Under the pieces are notes generated by a model that worked only from the letters and a program-made list of their open reading frames with translations, was not told the DNA's origin and ran no database searches. Both the position numbers and the translations under genes were made by a program. From Mesorhizobium sp. dw_380 (GTDB taxonomy: Bacteria; Pseudomonadota; Alphaproteobacteria; Rhizobiales; Rhizobiaceae): a stretch of 64,000 nucleotides of DNA. The stretch is taken from positions 1-64,000 of the forward strand of contig NZ_JAFFIW010000005.1 of assembly GCF_018588885.1 (NCBI RefSeq), read 5' to 3'. Positions 43,499-52,310 of this stretch are shown here, one piece after another. The stretch's first letter is position 1. Each line of letters opens with the position of its first letter.

Positions 43499-44905
43499 AT
43501 GCGCTTGAGCAATCTGGGAACCGAGCAACTCCGGGAGAAGGATAGAAGCTTCGTCTTCCATCCTTCTACGCATTTGGCCAAGCACAGCCGAGGCGAAACG
43601 CCAAATAGGATTATGGCCGGTGCGGAAGGCGTCTATATCTGGGACACCGAAGGCCGAAGGAGCCTCGACGGTTTCGGAGGACTCTACTGCGTCAACATGG
43701 GATATGGATGCACGGAGATCGCCGAGGCCATTGCCAGGCAAGCACACGAATTGCCGTTCGCACACGTCTATGCCAGCCAAGGTACGGAGCCGGTCGCCCT
43801 GTTGGCAGAGGCCGTGGTCGAGTATTTCGGTCAGAACATGCGAAGGGTCTATTTCGGCCTCTCCGGTTCCGATGCCAACGAAACCAACATCAAGCTGGTC
43901 TGGTACTATAATAACATTCTTGGCCGGCCCGAAAAGAAAAAGATCATCTCGCGAAATCGCGGCTATCACGGGTCTGGATTGGTCACGGGTAGCCTAACTG
44001 GCCTTCCCTTCTTTCACAATTTCTTCGACCTGCCTCTGGATTTGGTGCGCCATACAACCACGCCGCACTATTACCGCCAGGCGCGTGTCGAGGAGAGCGA
44101 GGAAGCGTTCTCCCGGCGCTGTGCCGATGAGCTTGAAGCCTTGATCCTGGCCGAAGGACCGGAAACGGTTGCAGCTTTTATCGGAGAGCCGGTACTTGGG
44201 ACAGGAGGTATTGTGCCGCCCCCCAAAGGGTACTGGACGTCCATTCAAGCGGTGCTCGACAAATACGATATCCTTCTAATCGCGGATGAAGTGGTCTGTG
44301 GCTTCGCGCGAACCGGCGAGAAGTTCGGTTCCCACCTGTATAACATGCGTCCGGATTTCGTGACCATCGCAAAGGGTTTGAGTTCCGCCTACCTCCCCAT
44401 CTCCGGGTCAATCATTGGCGACCGTGTCTGGTCGGTTTTGGAACAAGGAACTGAGAAGCACGGCGCACTCGGCCACGGCTGGACATATTCGGGGCACACG
44501 CTTTGTGCCGCAGCCGCGCTCGCCAATATTCGACTGCTTAAAGAAAAAAATATTCTGGAGCATGTCCGCGATGTTGGACCGTATTGGCAAGACCGGATGA
44601 AGGCCGAGCTGGCGGGACATCCCATCGTTGGTGAAGTTCGCGGAGTGGGTATCCTGTCGGCCGTGGAGATGATGCGGGACCCAAAACAAAGGATACCATT
44701 CGAACCCGACCTTCAGGTCGGGGTGCGCACTGCAGCTGCTCTGTTTGAGAATGGCGTCATCGGACGGGCCATGCCGCATGGCGACATCCTCGGTTATGCC
44801 CCCCCCCTGATCATTACCCGAAAAGAGATCGACATCATTGTCGACGCGACGGTAAAGTCGGTCGATACCACCTACCGCGCGCTGAAGGCCGAGGGTGCCG
44901 TATGA
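43499..44905 (+). CDS. Class III (omega) aminotransferase
   Basis: 468 residues from ATG 43499, with GAGGAGAGGG ahead. PLP fold type I class III marks: GVYIWDTEGRRSLDGFGGLY, FGLSGSDANETNIKL, NRGYHGSG, PVLGTGGIVPPPKGYW, LLIADEVVCGFARTG, and the PLP-binding Lys in FVTIAKGLSSAYLPISG. HGWTYSGHTLCAAAALANI is typical of pyruvate-dependent diamine or omega-amino-acid transaminases such as the SpuC type. It moves an amino group from a polyamine, beta-amino acid or similar donor to pyruvate or 2-oxoglutarate. Its 5' region is duplicated at 39.7 kb, next to an Lrp-type regulator gene. A terminator lies 190 bp downstream. Confidence 0.9.
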   Translation: MRLSNLGTEQLREKDRSFVFHPSTHLAKHSRGETPNRIMAGAEGVYIWDTEGRRSLDGFGGLYCVNMGYGCTEIAEAIARQAHELPFAHVYASQGTEPVALLAEAVVEYFGQNMRRVYFGLSGSDANETNIKLVWYYNNILGRPEKKKIISRNRGYHGSGLVTGSLTGLPFFHNFFDLPLDLVRHTTTPHYYRQARVEESEEAFSRRCADELEALILAEGPETVAAFIGEPVLGTGGIVPPPKGYWTSIQAVLDKYDILLIADEVVCGFARTGEKFGSHLYNMRPDFVTIAKGLSSAYLPISGSIIGDRVWSVLEQGTEKHGALGHGWTYSGHTLCAAAALANIRLLKEKNILEHVRDVGPYWQDRMKAELAGHPIVGEVRGVGILSAVEMMRDPKQRIPFEPDLQVGVRTAAALFENGVIGRAMPHGDILGYAPPLIITRKEIDIIVDATVKSVDTTYRALKAEGAV

Positions 44906-45097
44906 TTTTGCGATCGCGAAGGAGCGAGTCCGGAGGCAGGCATGTCCCTGCGCGCTACTGCGCCGAGCAGACCCAAAACTGTTGAATTCCAGATATCTGA
45001 TCTTGAGCATGCTCCGGGCTATTTCAGTCACGATTTGTAACCGAATCAGTTCTGCCGCCGCTGTCCTGTTGCCCAACGACCAGGACCTCTGTGCGGC

Positions 45098-45140
45098 GCG
45101 CCCTGCGGGTGTACCTCCCCGCCGGCAGGGCGCCCTTTTT
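45098..45140 (+). terminator. Intrinsic terminator after the aminotransferase gene
   Basis: GCGCCCTGC (45098-45106) pairs perfectly with GCAGGGCGC (45125-45133), followed by CC and TTTTT (45136-45140). The loop is 18 bases and can itself pair partly. Good plus-strand rho-independent terminator. Confidence 0.8.
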
Positions 45141-45738
45141 GACCCACGTACTCAGTATCATTATGGCCCGTGCGGAATCGAGGGTCTGGTAAAGGTCATC
45201 TGCACGTTCCGATGCAGATTGAGCTTAGACGTGCCCTTTACATCATTGCAGCGGGCCACGGTCGCCGGTTCCAAAGTGCGGCAATGCCGAAGATTATCTT
45301 CCTTCACATCACAAAGAGCAGAATAATCATTGCGGTGAATTTTATCACGTCAGGTATATAAAAGGACGATACTCACACGCTACCCCGTTCACAAGGAAAG
45401 GCATTTTAATATTGTTGAGACGATTTCCTATCAAAGAAAAGAAAGCATCGTAACACTTCTTTGCGGATCACGGCGCCCCGGGTGGGGGATGAGCGGCTAT
45501 CCGAATTGTTATGCTAATGCCGACCCAAATTCCTGCAAAAGCTGGGGTCAATGATGGCTTTTGGTCAGCGCAGGATGATTTCTCCTGATTTGGTCGGTGC
45601 AGGGGCGGTCATGACTTAATGCATGGCAGCATTCTGGAGCCCGGTCAGCCCAGCGACGCCCGCGAATTCAATCGCGTTTGTCGGACATACACGACGCAGC
45701 CGGAAGGCGTGCAGAAAGAGGAAGAATCGAGCGCGACG
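45141..45738. other. Upstream region of the LuxR-type gene
   Basis: About 600 bp without a recognised gene, apart from a possible N-terminal extension of the LuxR frame (ATG 45619). AT-rich near 45330-45440, where promoters may lie. CAGGA (45573-45577) and TCCTG (45585-45589) form a short inverted pair in the leader. Confidence 0.4.
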
Positions 45739-46476
45739 ATGACGAGGGACATGCCACTTGTTTTCGAGACATTCCTTGAAAGACTGTCACAGAGTATCGA
45801 TGAGGCAGATTTCCGGGATGCCATGGCTGAGGCGGCCGGACGACTTGACCTAATCTTCTTTGCCTACCTCTCCTTGCCAGCACGGCCTTCCGGCAAACCG
45901 AGGTTAATTTCGAACTATCCAACCCGCTGGACCAGACAGTATCTGGAAAATCAGTATGAGAAACTCGATCCTGTGGTCTTGCGTGCTCGAAATGGCGGCT
46001 GCCCGTTTCACTGGGGATCGAATTTGGGAGGCGATAAAATGTCGCCGGCTCAACAGCAGCTATTCGATGAGGCGGCTCAATTCAGCATCTGCTGCGGTTT
46101 GACGATCCCAATTGTCGATCTCCGCGGCCGCATCGCTGCGGTTACTTTTGCCGCCGATGAGCCTCGTCCAGTATTTCTTCGGGTCGCTGAGCGGTACGAA
46201 CAAGCTCTTCAACTGATGGCGGCCTGCTTTCATCGTTGCGTTCGCCGCAAATTGCCGAGCGATCGAACAGTGGATGGGATTTCGCTGACATCCCGCGAAT
46301 ATGAGTGCCTGAGGTGGGCAGCGCGGGGTAATTCAGCCTGGGTGACCGGCCGCATCTTGGGTATCAAGCCACGCACGATCGCTTTTCATTTGGACAATGC
46401 CAAGAAGAAGCTAGGCGTGCGAACCCAAAATCAGGCTATAGCCCTTTTGGGGTCCGAAGGGTCCTCAATTCTCTGA
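45739..46476 (+). CDS. LuxR-family quorum-sensing-type regulator
   Basis: 245 residues from ATG 45739, the standard length of acyl-homoserine-lactone LuxR/TraR proteins; the frame reaches an ATG at 45619 (285 residues), so the start is uncertain. The autoinducer domain keeps the expected aromatic and acidic residues: NYPTRWTRQYLENQYEKLDP (Trp, Tyr, Asp-Pro), CPFHWGS (Trp), CCGLTIPIVDLRG (Gly). The C-terminal HTH is LTSREYECLRWAARGNSAWV, then GRILGIKPRTIAFHLDNAKK and KLGVRTQNQAI. No luxI-type synthase gene is in the window, so it may listen to a signal made elsewhere. It stands 530 bp from the first of two DUF2285/XRE modules, as would fit a TraR of an integrative element. Confidence 0.88.
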   Translation: MTRDMPLVFETFLERLSQSIDEADFRDAMAEAAGRLDLIFFAYLSLPARPSGKPRLISNYPTRWTRQYLENQYEKLDPVVLRARNGGCPFHWGSNLGGDKMSPAQQQLFDEAAQFSICCGLTIPIVDLRGRIAAVTFAADEPRPVFLRVAERYEQALQLMAACFHRCVRRKLPSDRTVDGISLTSREYECLRWAARGNSAWVTGRILGIKPRTIAFHLDNAKKKLGVRTQNQAIALLGSEGSSIL

Positions 46477-47010
46477 GAAGCTTTTTGATCCCCTTGTGCT
46501 CGGGCCATTCGATCGCGCGCTTTGTATCGAGCGTTGACTGGATGCCGAGATCTTCTGTTCCGCCGGCTCGGGCGATGCAGCCGTATTCTTCCAGTCCGCG
46601 CCGGTGATCATAGTCTATGGGTGCTCGAGCGGGTGTTTCGTCGCTGACGAGCTAGTCGTGCGGTTATATAGTTTCCGAGGATGGCCCGCTTGCATACCTG
46701 CCTGCCGGTAATCTCTAACCCTTGACTTAGGGCGATGGCTATCGGTTATGCGGCTTGAAAGCGAAGAGGTGGACCCTTCGTCGAGCGCCGGTACGATATG
46801 GAGTGCTGCTCCGGGCTAATACCCATCCAGACAGAGCGGAACCTTCTATCACGTCAGACGCTCGGACAATTGCCAAAACCCGATTTCCTGGGAACTGAAT
46901 TGTGCTCGCCACCGGGTCCATTTTGCCGGCGCGTCTATGGTGCAGGCCCCGATCAGCCTGACCAATGGCACAGGAACTGCCTGCTTCTATGACCGAGCAC
47001 TGCGAATTTG
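46477..47010. other. Intergenic stretch, no gene recognised
   Basis: About 530 bp. A minus-strand frame near 46480-46560 reads like the C-terminal end of an unknown protein (AIEWPEHKGIKKLLREL), without a start. Nothing else is recognised. Confidence 0.35.
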
Positions 47011-47292
47011 TCAGCTGGCGAACAATTCCTTGTAGCCGCTCGTCACCATCCAGTTCGCACGGTCGAGATGACTACGAAGCGCCTTCCTGGCGCGCTCCGG
47101 TTCAAGTGCCGGATCAATGCCGAGGATCAGTTGGGCCATTTCCTCTTCGGGCGCCTCATCGGCTGAGGCGTCCAGGAGCCTCATATAGATGGTAAAGTGC
47201 GCCCTGTCGTAGGCGGTAAGACGGTCAGACCAAGGGACTTCGTCGAGCAGTGTTGAGCTTTGAGTCCTATCTGTTCCCGTTGATCGATTCAT
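47011..47292 (-). CDS. DUF2285 protein, QseM-like antiactivator (copy 1)
   Basis: 93 residues reading leftward from ATG 47292. DUF2285 marks: RLTAYDRAHFTIYMRLLDAS, LILGIDPALEPERARKAL, and SHLDRANWMVTSGYKELF. In Mesorhizobium loti ICEMlSym, QseM is a small DUF2285 protein that blocks the quorum regulator TraR and the excision activator FseA. The same features appear here: small size, divergent XRE neighbour and a LuxR gene nearby. The second copy at 48078 is about 80% identical over the last 80 residues. The function by analogy is to keep element transfer off. Confidence 0.75.
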   Translation of the reverse strand: MNRSTGTDRTQSSTLLDEVPWSDRLTAYDRAHFTIYMRLLDASADEAPEEEMAQLILGIDPALEPERARKALRSHLDRANWMVTSGYKELFAS

Positions 47293-47338
47293 GTCTGCCG
47301 CGAACCTCGCATGTTGATCGCTGGATCCAAGGCAGAAT

Positions 47339-47369
47339 ATCCCAAAATGGGATAATCCGAAACGGGGAT
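47339..47369. promoter_or_regulatory. Two tandem operator-like palindromes
   Basis: ATCCCAAAATGGGAT (47339-47353) and ATCCGAAACGGGGAT (47355-47369) are two 15-bp sites separated by one base. Each is an inverted repeat with a five-base centre; the first has perfect arms ATCCC/GGGAT. They lie in the 116-bp spacer between the divergent DUF2285 and XRE genes. Such paired sites are what a Cro/CI-like repressor needs to switch two divergent promoters. The equivalent spacer of the second module does not have them. Confidence 0.75.
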
Positions 47370-47408
47370 TAGTCGCTGAGCCGGTCTCTACCTGACCGGT
47401 TCACCTAA

Positions 47409-47642
47409 ATGCCCAAATCTCTTCGATCTCCCCGCCACCAGCGGTTTCTGGCCCAGTTGATCTCACTGCGCAATGTCAAAGGGCTGACGCAGGCGCAGGT
47501 GGCTGAGAAGCTTGGTCGTCCGCAATCTTTCGTGGCGAAATATGAGGGTGGCGAGCGGCGTCTCGATATCATTGAGTTTCTCGACGTAACTGCGGCCCTC
47601 GATGCTGATCCGTGTGAGATTCTATTGAGCCTGCGCACGTAG
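47409..47642 (+). CDS. XRE-family HTH regulator, QseC-like (module 1)
   Basis: 77 residues, little more than one HTH domain: LRNVKGLTQAQVAEKLGRPQ then SFVAKYEGGERRLDIIEFL. It is divergent from DUF2285 copy 1, with two palindromic sites between. In ICEMlSym the XRE protein QseC represses qseM and its own gene through paired operators; the same logic is inferred here. Confidence 0.78.
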   Translation: MPKSLRSPRHQRFLAQLISLRNVKGLTQAQVAEKLGRPQSFVAKYEGGERRLDIIEFLDVTAALDADPCEILLSLRT

Positions 47643-48077
47643 TGGGCGCCCGCGCCCATCACCGCGCGTGCCGTGTGCCGGTGGGTCGAGCCCCGCTTTT
47701 CTTGGCTCTGGCGTCTCGACCATTCCGCTGCGCCTCCTAGCGCGTCGTTAGACTCTCGCAATTCGCTCTATTTGTGCCTTTCCCAGCAGGTGGCGCCGCA
47801 TCCTTCTAGGCCCGCCGCGGCGTCCCGCAACCCTTAGCCAGCTGTGAGCTTTCAGTAGGTTGTCCATCCGGCCCTTCGGATGCGGTGCGGCTCAGACGGC
47901 GGACCCGTTCCTGTCATGATTCGCCGACGCACCCATTCCTGGGAAGCAGCCATTGGCGAGCGGAGGACAAAATGATGAGACAGCGAAGTGCTGGGCATCC
48001 GCGCTGTGGTGATACGTCGATGCATGGTGTTACGCGACTTCGTTGCTTGAAGCGAAGCGACCGCACGGCCCATTTCG
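47643..48077. other. Spacer between the two regulatory modules (part of tandem duplication)
   Basis: About 435 bp without a gene. Its blocks TAGGCCCGCCG and CCTTCGGATGCGGT recur in the same order after the second module (48863-48935), which shows that the spacer was duplicated with the genes. Confidence 0.5.
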
Positions 48078-48344
48078 TCAACTGGCGAACAAATCCTTGT
48101 AGCCGCTCGTCACCACCCAGTTTGCACGGTCGAGATGACTGCGAAGAACGTTGCGTGCGCGCTCAGGTTCGCGTGCCGGATCAATGCCGAGGATCACTTT
48201 GGCCATTTCCTCTTCAGTGGCGTTGTCTGCCGAGGCGTCCAGGAGCCTCATATAGGTTGTAAAGTGGTCCTTGTCGTAGGCTGTAATGCGGTCCGACCAG
48301 GGGACCTCGTCGGCGAACGGCGTGTTCGATCTGGGCTGCAACAT
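48078..48344 (-). CDS. DUF2285 protein, QseM-like antiactivator (copy 2)
   Basis: 88 residues reading leftward from ATG 48344, with GGAGATAG upstream. It differs from copy 1 mostly at the N-terminus; RITAYDKDHFTTYMRLLDAS, VILGIDPAREPERAR and SHLDRANWVVTSGYKDLF are shared. Two paralogues could target different partners (for example a LuxR protein and an excision activator), or one may be a relic. Confidence 0.75.
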   Translation of the reverse strand: MLQPRSNTPFADEVPWSDRITAYDKDHFTTYMRLLDASADNATEEEMAKVILGIDPAREPERARNVLRSHLDRANWVVTSGYKDLFAS

Positions 48345-48453
48345 CGCTAATTCTATCTCCGGCCAATGGACCCGCGAAGCCCTGTGCCTGCTAAATGTGG
48401 ATTACATATTATAGTTGATAAACTCAAGCCGCCTGATCCGCTGGCTTGCGTGC

Positions 48454-48672
48454 ATGGATATGCGCAAGTTGGTCGGACGGAATGTGCAGAGGATCAGGCA
48501 AAGGAAGCGCCTGACGCAGGAGCAGCTTGCGGAGATTTCCGGGTTCAGTCAGCAGTACATCAGCGGCTTGGAGAAAGGCCGAAGAAATCCGACAATTATC
48601 ACGATCTATGAACTGGCATTGGCCCTCGGCGTCAGCCACATGGATCTGGTTCGGCCCGACAAACAGGGCTGA
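48454..48672 (+). CDS. XRE-family HTH regulator (module 2)
   Basis: 72 residues from ATG 48454 (ATG 48460 also possible; the frame opens at TTG 48415). HTH region: NVQRIRQRKRLTQEQLAEIS, FSQQYISGLEKGRRNPT and LALALGVSHMDLVRP. It is divergent from DUF2285 copy 2. It is not similar to the XRE protein of module 1 beyond the general HTH pattern, so the two antiactivator copies seem to be under different repressors. The spacer is AT-rich (48400-48425) without the paired palindromes seen in module 1. Confidence 0.8.
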   Translation: MDMRKLVGRNVQRIRQRKRLTQEQLAEISGFSQQYISGLEKGRRNPTIITIYELALALGVSHMDLVRPDKQG

Positions 48673-49344
48673 TGCACCCGCCCTCCAAGTAGCTGGCGGC
48701 CTGATGGCGCGCGCCGGATGCTTGTGAACCCACGCTTTTCTTAGGTCCCCCGGCAGCCCCTGCCATTTAGCTCGCCCTCGCGCGGGCGCATCCTATTGGA
48801 CAGTCGGACGCTGCGTTTTTGTCAGCTTTTCCTGGGACGTGGGGTGGTCGGCATTCCCTTTTAGGCCCGCCGGCCTGCCGCAACCTTCGCTCTCGCTTCA
48901 GGGTCCTTCTCTTGTTTACGGTCCTTCGGATGCGGTCCGCCTCTTTCAGCGGGCCTAATCGCTTTCTGTTGCCCGCCCCACGGGGACAGGCACGCGAGAC
49001 TAGTATGGAGCGTTGCGGTTAGCGCGCGAACAGCAAAGGAACCGAAAAAACAGGCAACTGTCGCAGTATGGCTGAACCAGCCATCGTGTCGGCATCTAGG
49101 AGCCGCGTGTTCGCCTTGCGCTGACACGAAGCTCAGACATGACGTCCGGGAGACGATGCTGGCAAATAGTCTGGCTGAAGCATTCCACCCACAATACCAA
49201 AGCCCGTCCCGATTCAAAGCGCTTCTGAGCACTCCATCTCAGGCGCGGGGCCAGCTGGCCAGTTCACCTTCTTGGTCCGCCGGAAGAGAGCCCCGCCCTC
49301 TCGACAATCGGCTTCATGAGGTCTCGCCCTGCAGTGTCGACCGT
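48673..49344. other. Non-coding stretch, right end of duplicated module
   Basis: About 670 bp without a recognised gene. The left part repeats blocks from 47810-47885 (TAGGCCCGCCGG, CCTTCGGATGCGGT). The rest shows no features on either strand. Confidence 0.45.
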
Positions 49345-49369
49345 AAAAAAGGGCGCGCGAGGCGCCCTT
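49345..49369 (-). terminator. Intrinsic terminator of the ompW transcript
   Basis: On the minus strand AAGGGCGC and GCGCCCTT form an 8-bp stem around a five-base loop, followed by a run of T (the plus-strand A-run at 49345-49350). It ends transcription of the OmpW gene, whose stop is 41 bp upstream. Confidence 0.78.
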
Positions 49370-49410
49370 CATTTAAACCGGCAGTCGGGAAGCAGACTTC
49401 ACTCTGATAT

Positions 49411-50109
49411 TCAAAAGCGGTAGGTGACACCTGCGCCTATCAGCCAGGGATCGAGCTCCGCCTTCCCCGTCAGCTTCGCGCCGGCCACCGTGACGTCGAA
49501 GTCCGGCTTCAGGAAAAGCTTCTTCACGTCGAAGTTGAGGCCCCAGTGCTGGTCCACCATGTAGTCGAATCCGACCTGCAGCGCCGTGCCGAACGTGTTC
49601 TTCACCTTGAGAGCATCAGCGCTGCCAGTGTCCTGGTTGTAGAAGATCGTGTAGTTCACGCCGGCGCCGACATAAGGCTTGAACGCGCCGAGATCGGTAA
49701 AATGGTACTGCAACGTGAGCGTCGGCGGCAGCAGCCAAACTTTGCCGATGTTGCCCAACCCTCCGATCGTCCCTTGGCCCGCGATGTTGGCATAAGTGGT
49801 ACCGAGTATGAGTTCGGCGGCGATGTTGTCGGTGAAGAAATACGAGATATCGAGTTCCGGCGTCACCGTGTCCGAATACGAAAGACCGGAGCCGGGAAGC
49901 GTATCAACGTAGCCCAGATCTTTCGTAACGACGCCCAACGCCCGCAGGCGGACCTGCCAAGGGATTGGCGCTTCGGTGACCGAGGCTCCCGTCTCCGCCA
50001 GGACGGTCTCTGCTTGCGCAGGCTCCGCGGCGACGGCCTGCTGTCCCACCATGATCAGGGCCACCGCCGCTGCTGTTGCCCGCGCTACGCCCATTCGCGT
50101 TCTCGCCAT
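49411..50109 (-). CDS. ompW: OmpW family outer membrane protein
   Basis: 232 residues reading leftward from ATG 50109, chosen for AAGGAG 7 bp ahead; the frame is open 130 codons further upstream, but that part overlaps the peptidase gene and is not OmpW-like. Signal peptide ending AVAAEP. The mature part is the eight-strand OmpW barrel: LGYVDTLPGSGLSYSDTVTP, ELDISYFFTDNIAAELILGT, LPPTLTLQYHF, FKPYVGAGVNYTIFYN, LNFDVKKLFLKPD, ending in Tyr-Arg-Phe as barrel proteins do. It is a small channel for hydrophobic compounds in the outer membrane. It follows the peptidase gene by 38 bp and ends in a terminator. Confidence 0.92.
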   Translation of the reverse strand: MARTRMGVARATAAAVALIMVGQQAVAAEPAQAETVLAETGASVTEAPIPWQVRLRALGVVTKDLGYVDTLPGSGLSYSDTVTPELDISYFFTDNIAAELILGTTYANIAGQGTIGGLGNIGKVWLLPPTLTLQYHFTDLGAFKPYVGAGVNYTIFYNQDTGSADALKVKNTFGTALQVGFDYMVDQHWGLNFDVKKLFLKPDFDVTVAGAKLTGKAELDPWLIGAGVTYRF

Positions 50110-50147
50110 GAGATTCACTCCTTGATGTTCAGAAAGGATGCACTGCA

Positions 50148-52310
50148 CTATTTCGTCTCCTGCTCGAATGAATTGTTGATGGACCTCAAATGCCCCTCTT
50201 GCGTTGCAACGCGTTCCGCCGTCTCCGGAAGGTGATCGTTGAAGCCGATTGCGCTGCGGAGAAAATTGGTGCCTAGACTGATGAATGCGGCTTGCTCCCG
50301 ATTGTCCTCGCCGCAGCCGTGCCCGCCTGCGCTGGCCTCGTAGAAGTAAGCGGGATAGCCAAGAGCCTGCAGTTTTGCGGCCATCTTGCGCGCATGGCCC
50401 GGATGGACGCGGTCGTCGCGTTTCGTGGTGGCGATCAGGATAGGCGGATAGGGCTGTCCCGGCGCTGCGGCGTGATAGGCGGAGATTTCCTTCAGGAAAG
50501 CCCAATCGTGAACCTTGTCCGGATCGCCATATTCGTCGATCCAGCTCGCGCCCGCCAAGAGCTTGGTGTAGCGACGCATGTCGATAAGCGGTGCTGTGCA
50601 GAACAGAGCCCCGAAATGCTCAGGATAGCGGGTCAGCATGTTTGCGATCAGCAGGCCGCCATTTGAGCCACCCTCGGCGGCAATCCGCCTCGGCAGGGTG
50701 ATGCCCCTTCGCACGAGGTCGGCGGCAACGGCGGCGAAATCGTCATGGGCGAGACGCTTGCCCTCCCTGCGCCCGGCTTCGTGCCAGCGGGTGCCGAACT
50801 CGCCGCCGCCGCGGATGTTCGCCTCGACACACGTGCCGCCGCGCTCGAGCCACAGCTTGCCCAGCGGGGAGTTGTAGTAGGGCAGGAGTGATACGCCGAA
50901 CCCGCCATAAGCGGAAAGGTGAATCGGAGCATCTCCGTTCCCGTTCGCCGGACCAACCTGCGTATAGGGGATCAGCTCATGATCGATAGAGACTGCCTCG
51001 TGGCGCGTGACCACCAGTCCGGATGCATCGAAATTCTCCGGGCTGCGCTTCAGGATTGCTGAAGCGCTGAGAGACGGCGCGGCATTCAGATCGAACAGCA
51101 AGAGCTGCGGCGGCGTGATCGGATCCTGAGCACAGATCAGGACCTCTCCATTGGTCTCGTGAACTGCCGCATCGAATGACCAGACGTCGACAGTACCTTC
51201 GGCGGGCAGGGTGTTCAGGACTCGGCGCGTCCATTCCTGGTGGCCGGGAGTGAACATCTCGAAACGCGGTGCGAGATTGACGAGGTAAGAGATAATGAGC
51301 TTCCCGTCATTCCAGAAGAATGACTGCATGGAGCGCCTTTCCCCTGGTTGAAACAGGGTCTCAAAACGGCGTCCGCCAGCGAGGAAAGAGGAAAGCGAGA
51401 TGACGATCAGCGCGTCGGCGGGATGGGTGGTGCCTCCCACCGTCCAGGGCTTGCGCGGCCTTACCGCCAGCCAGTCGCCGAAGACCCGCCACGACGCGTC
51501 GCGAGGAAGATCGATCTGCCTCCTCGGCCCGCTCCTATCGCCGATCCAGCTGATCTTCTCGAAGAAGGCCGGCTGCTCGATGAACCAAAGGCGCTCGCTG
51601 CGGCCGGTGCGGTCCGAATGACCAGAGACTTGGAAGCTTTCGAACCCGGCCTCGAAGATTGCCGGCGTGGTGAGGGGATCCGCGTCACGCTTCCACAGTC
51701 GAACGGTGCGCGCATAGCCGGAGCGGGTGGCCATGCCATTACCAAGCGCACTGGAAAGCAGAAGCGTGTCAGGGTCCAGCCAATTAACGTAGCCTTTGGC
51801 CTCGGGGAGGTTGAAGCCGTCGGCGACAAAGCTCAGAGAGATCAGGTCGAATTCGCGATGCACGACCGCGTCGCTGCCGCCGCGCGACAGGCGCAGAACG
51901 GCTCTTTCCCGTCTCTCCGGCTCGATGGACGCGCCGTCCCAGATCCAGTCCTCTCCGTCGCTAGCCGCGAGAGCATCCAGATCGAGCAGTAGCTCCCATT
52001 GGGGATCCGCCTTCATGTAGGCGGCAAGGGTGGTCCGGCGCCACAGTCCGCGTGGATTACCGTCATCTCGCCAGTAATTGTAGAGGTACTGACTACGGCG
52101 CGCGATCAGGGGAAGATTGTCGCGATTGTCGAAAATGGCTGTCAGAGCCGCGCGGTCGCGCTCGAACTGCGTTCCACCGAAGTGCTTGAGAGTCCTTGCC
52201 GATTGGCCGGCGGCCCAGGCAAGTGCCCGCTCGCCCTCTACATCTTCAAGCCAGACATAGGGATCGTCGTCGGGAGCATCCAGCGTTGGACGGACATCAA
52301 ATGCGTTCAT
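50148..52310 (-). CDS. Prolyl oligopeptidase family (S9A) peptidase
   Basis: 720 residues reading leftward. The start is MNAFDVRPTLDAPDDDPYVW, then WLEDVEGERALAW, the usual opening of this branch. The propeller covers about 75-440. The hydrolase domain has SAYGGFGVSLLPYYN, RGGGEFGTRWHEAG, nucleophile Ser in AEGGSNGGLLIANML, Asp in TTKRDDRVHPGHA, and His in ASAGGHGCGEDN. Cytosolic; it cuts short peptides, typically after Pro. The first ~38 codons and 300 bp of upstream sequence are repeated at 60589-61054. It probably forms a transcript with ompW. Confidence 0.9.
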   Translation of the reverse strand: MNAFDVRPTLDAPDDDPYVWLEDVEGERALAWAAGQSARTLKHFGGTQFERDRAALTAIFDNRDNLPLIARRSQYLYNYWRDDGNPRGLWRRTTLAAYMKADPQWELLLDLDALAASDGEDWIWDGASIEPERRERAVLRLSRGGSDAVVHREFDLISLSFVADGFNLPEAKGYVNWLDPDTLLLSSALGNGMATRSGYARTVRLWKRDADPLTTPAIFEAGFESFQVSGHSDRTGRSERLWFIEQPAFFEKISWIGDRSGPRRQIDLPRDASWRVFGDWLAVRPRKPWTVGGTTHPADALIVISLSSFLAGGRRFETLFQPGERRSMQSFFWNDGKLIISYLVNLAPRFEMFTPGHQEWTRRVLNTLPAEGTVDVWSFDAAVHETNGEVLICAQDPITPPQLLLFDLNAAPSLSASAILKRSPENFDASGLVVTRHEAVSIDHELIPYTQVGPANGNGDAPIHLSAYGGFGVSLLPYYNSPLGKLWLERGGTCVEANIRGGGEFGTRWHEAGRREGKRLAHDDFAAVAADLVRRGITLPRRIAAEGGSNGGLLIANMLTRYPEHFGALFCTAPLIDMRRYTKLLAGASWIDEYGDPDKVHDWAFLKEISAYHAAAPGQPYPPILIATTKRDDRVHPGHARKMAAKLQALGYPAYFYEASAGGHGCGEDNREQAAFISLGTNFLRSAIGFNDHLPETAERVATQEGHLRSINNSFEQETK

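Noticed and set aside
50110..50505. N-terminal extension of the OmpW frame by ~130 codons
   Set aside because: It overlaps the peptidase gene, lacks OmpW similarity, and a signal peptide with a good RBS begins at 50109.
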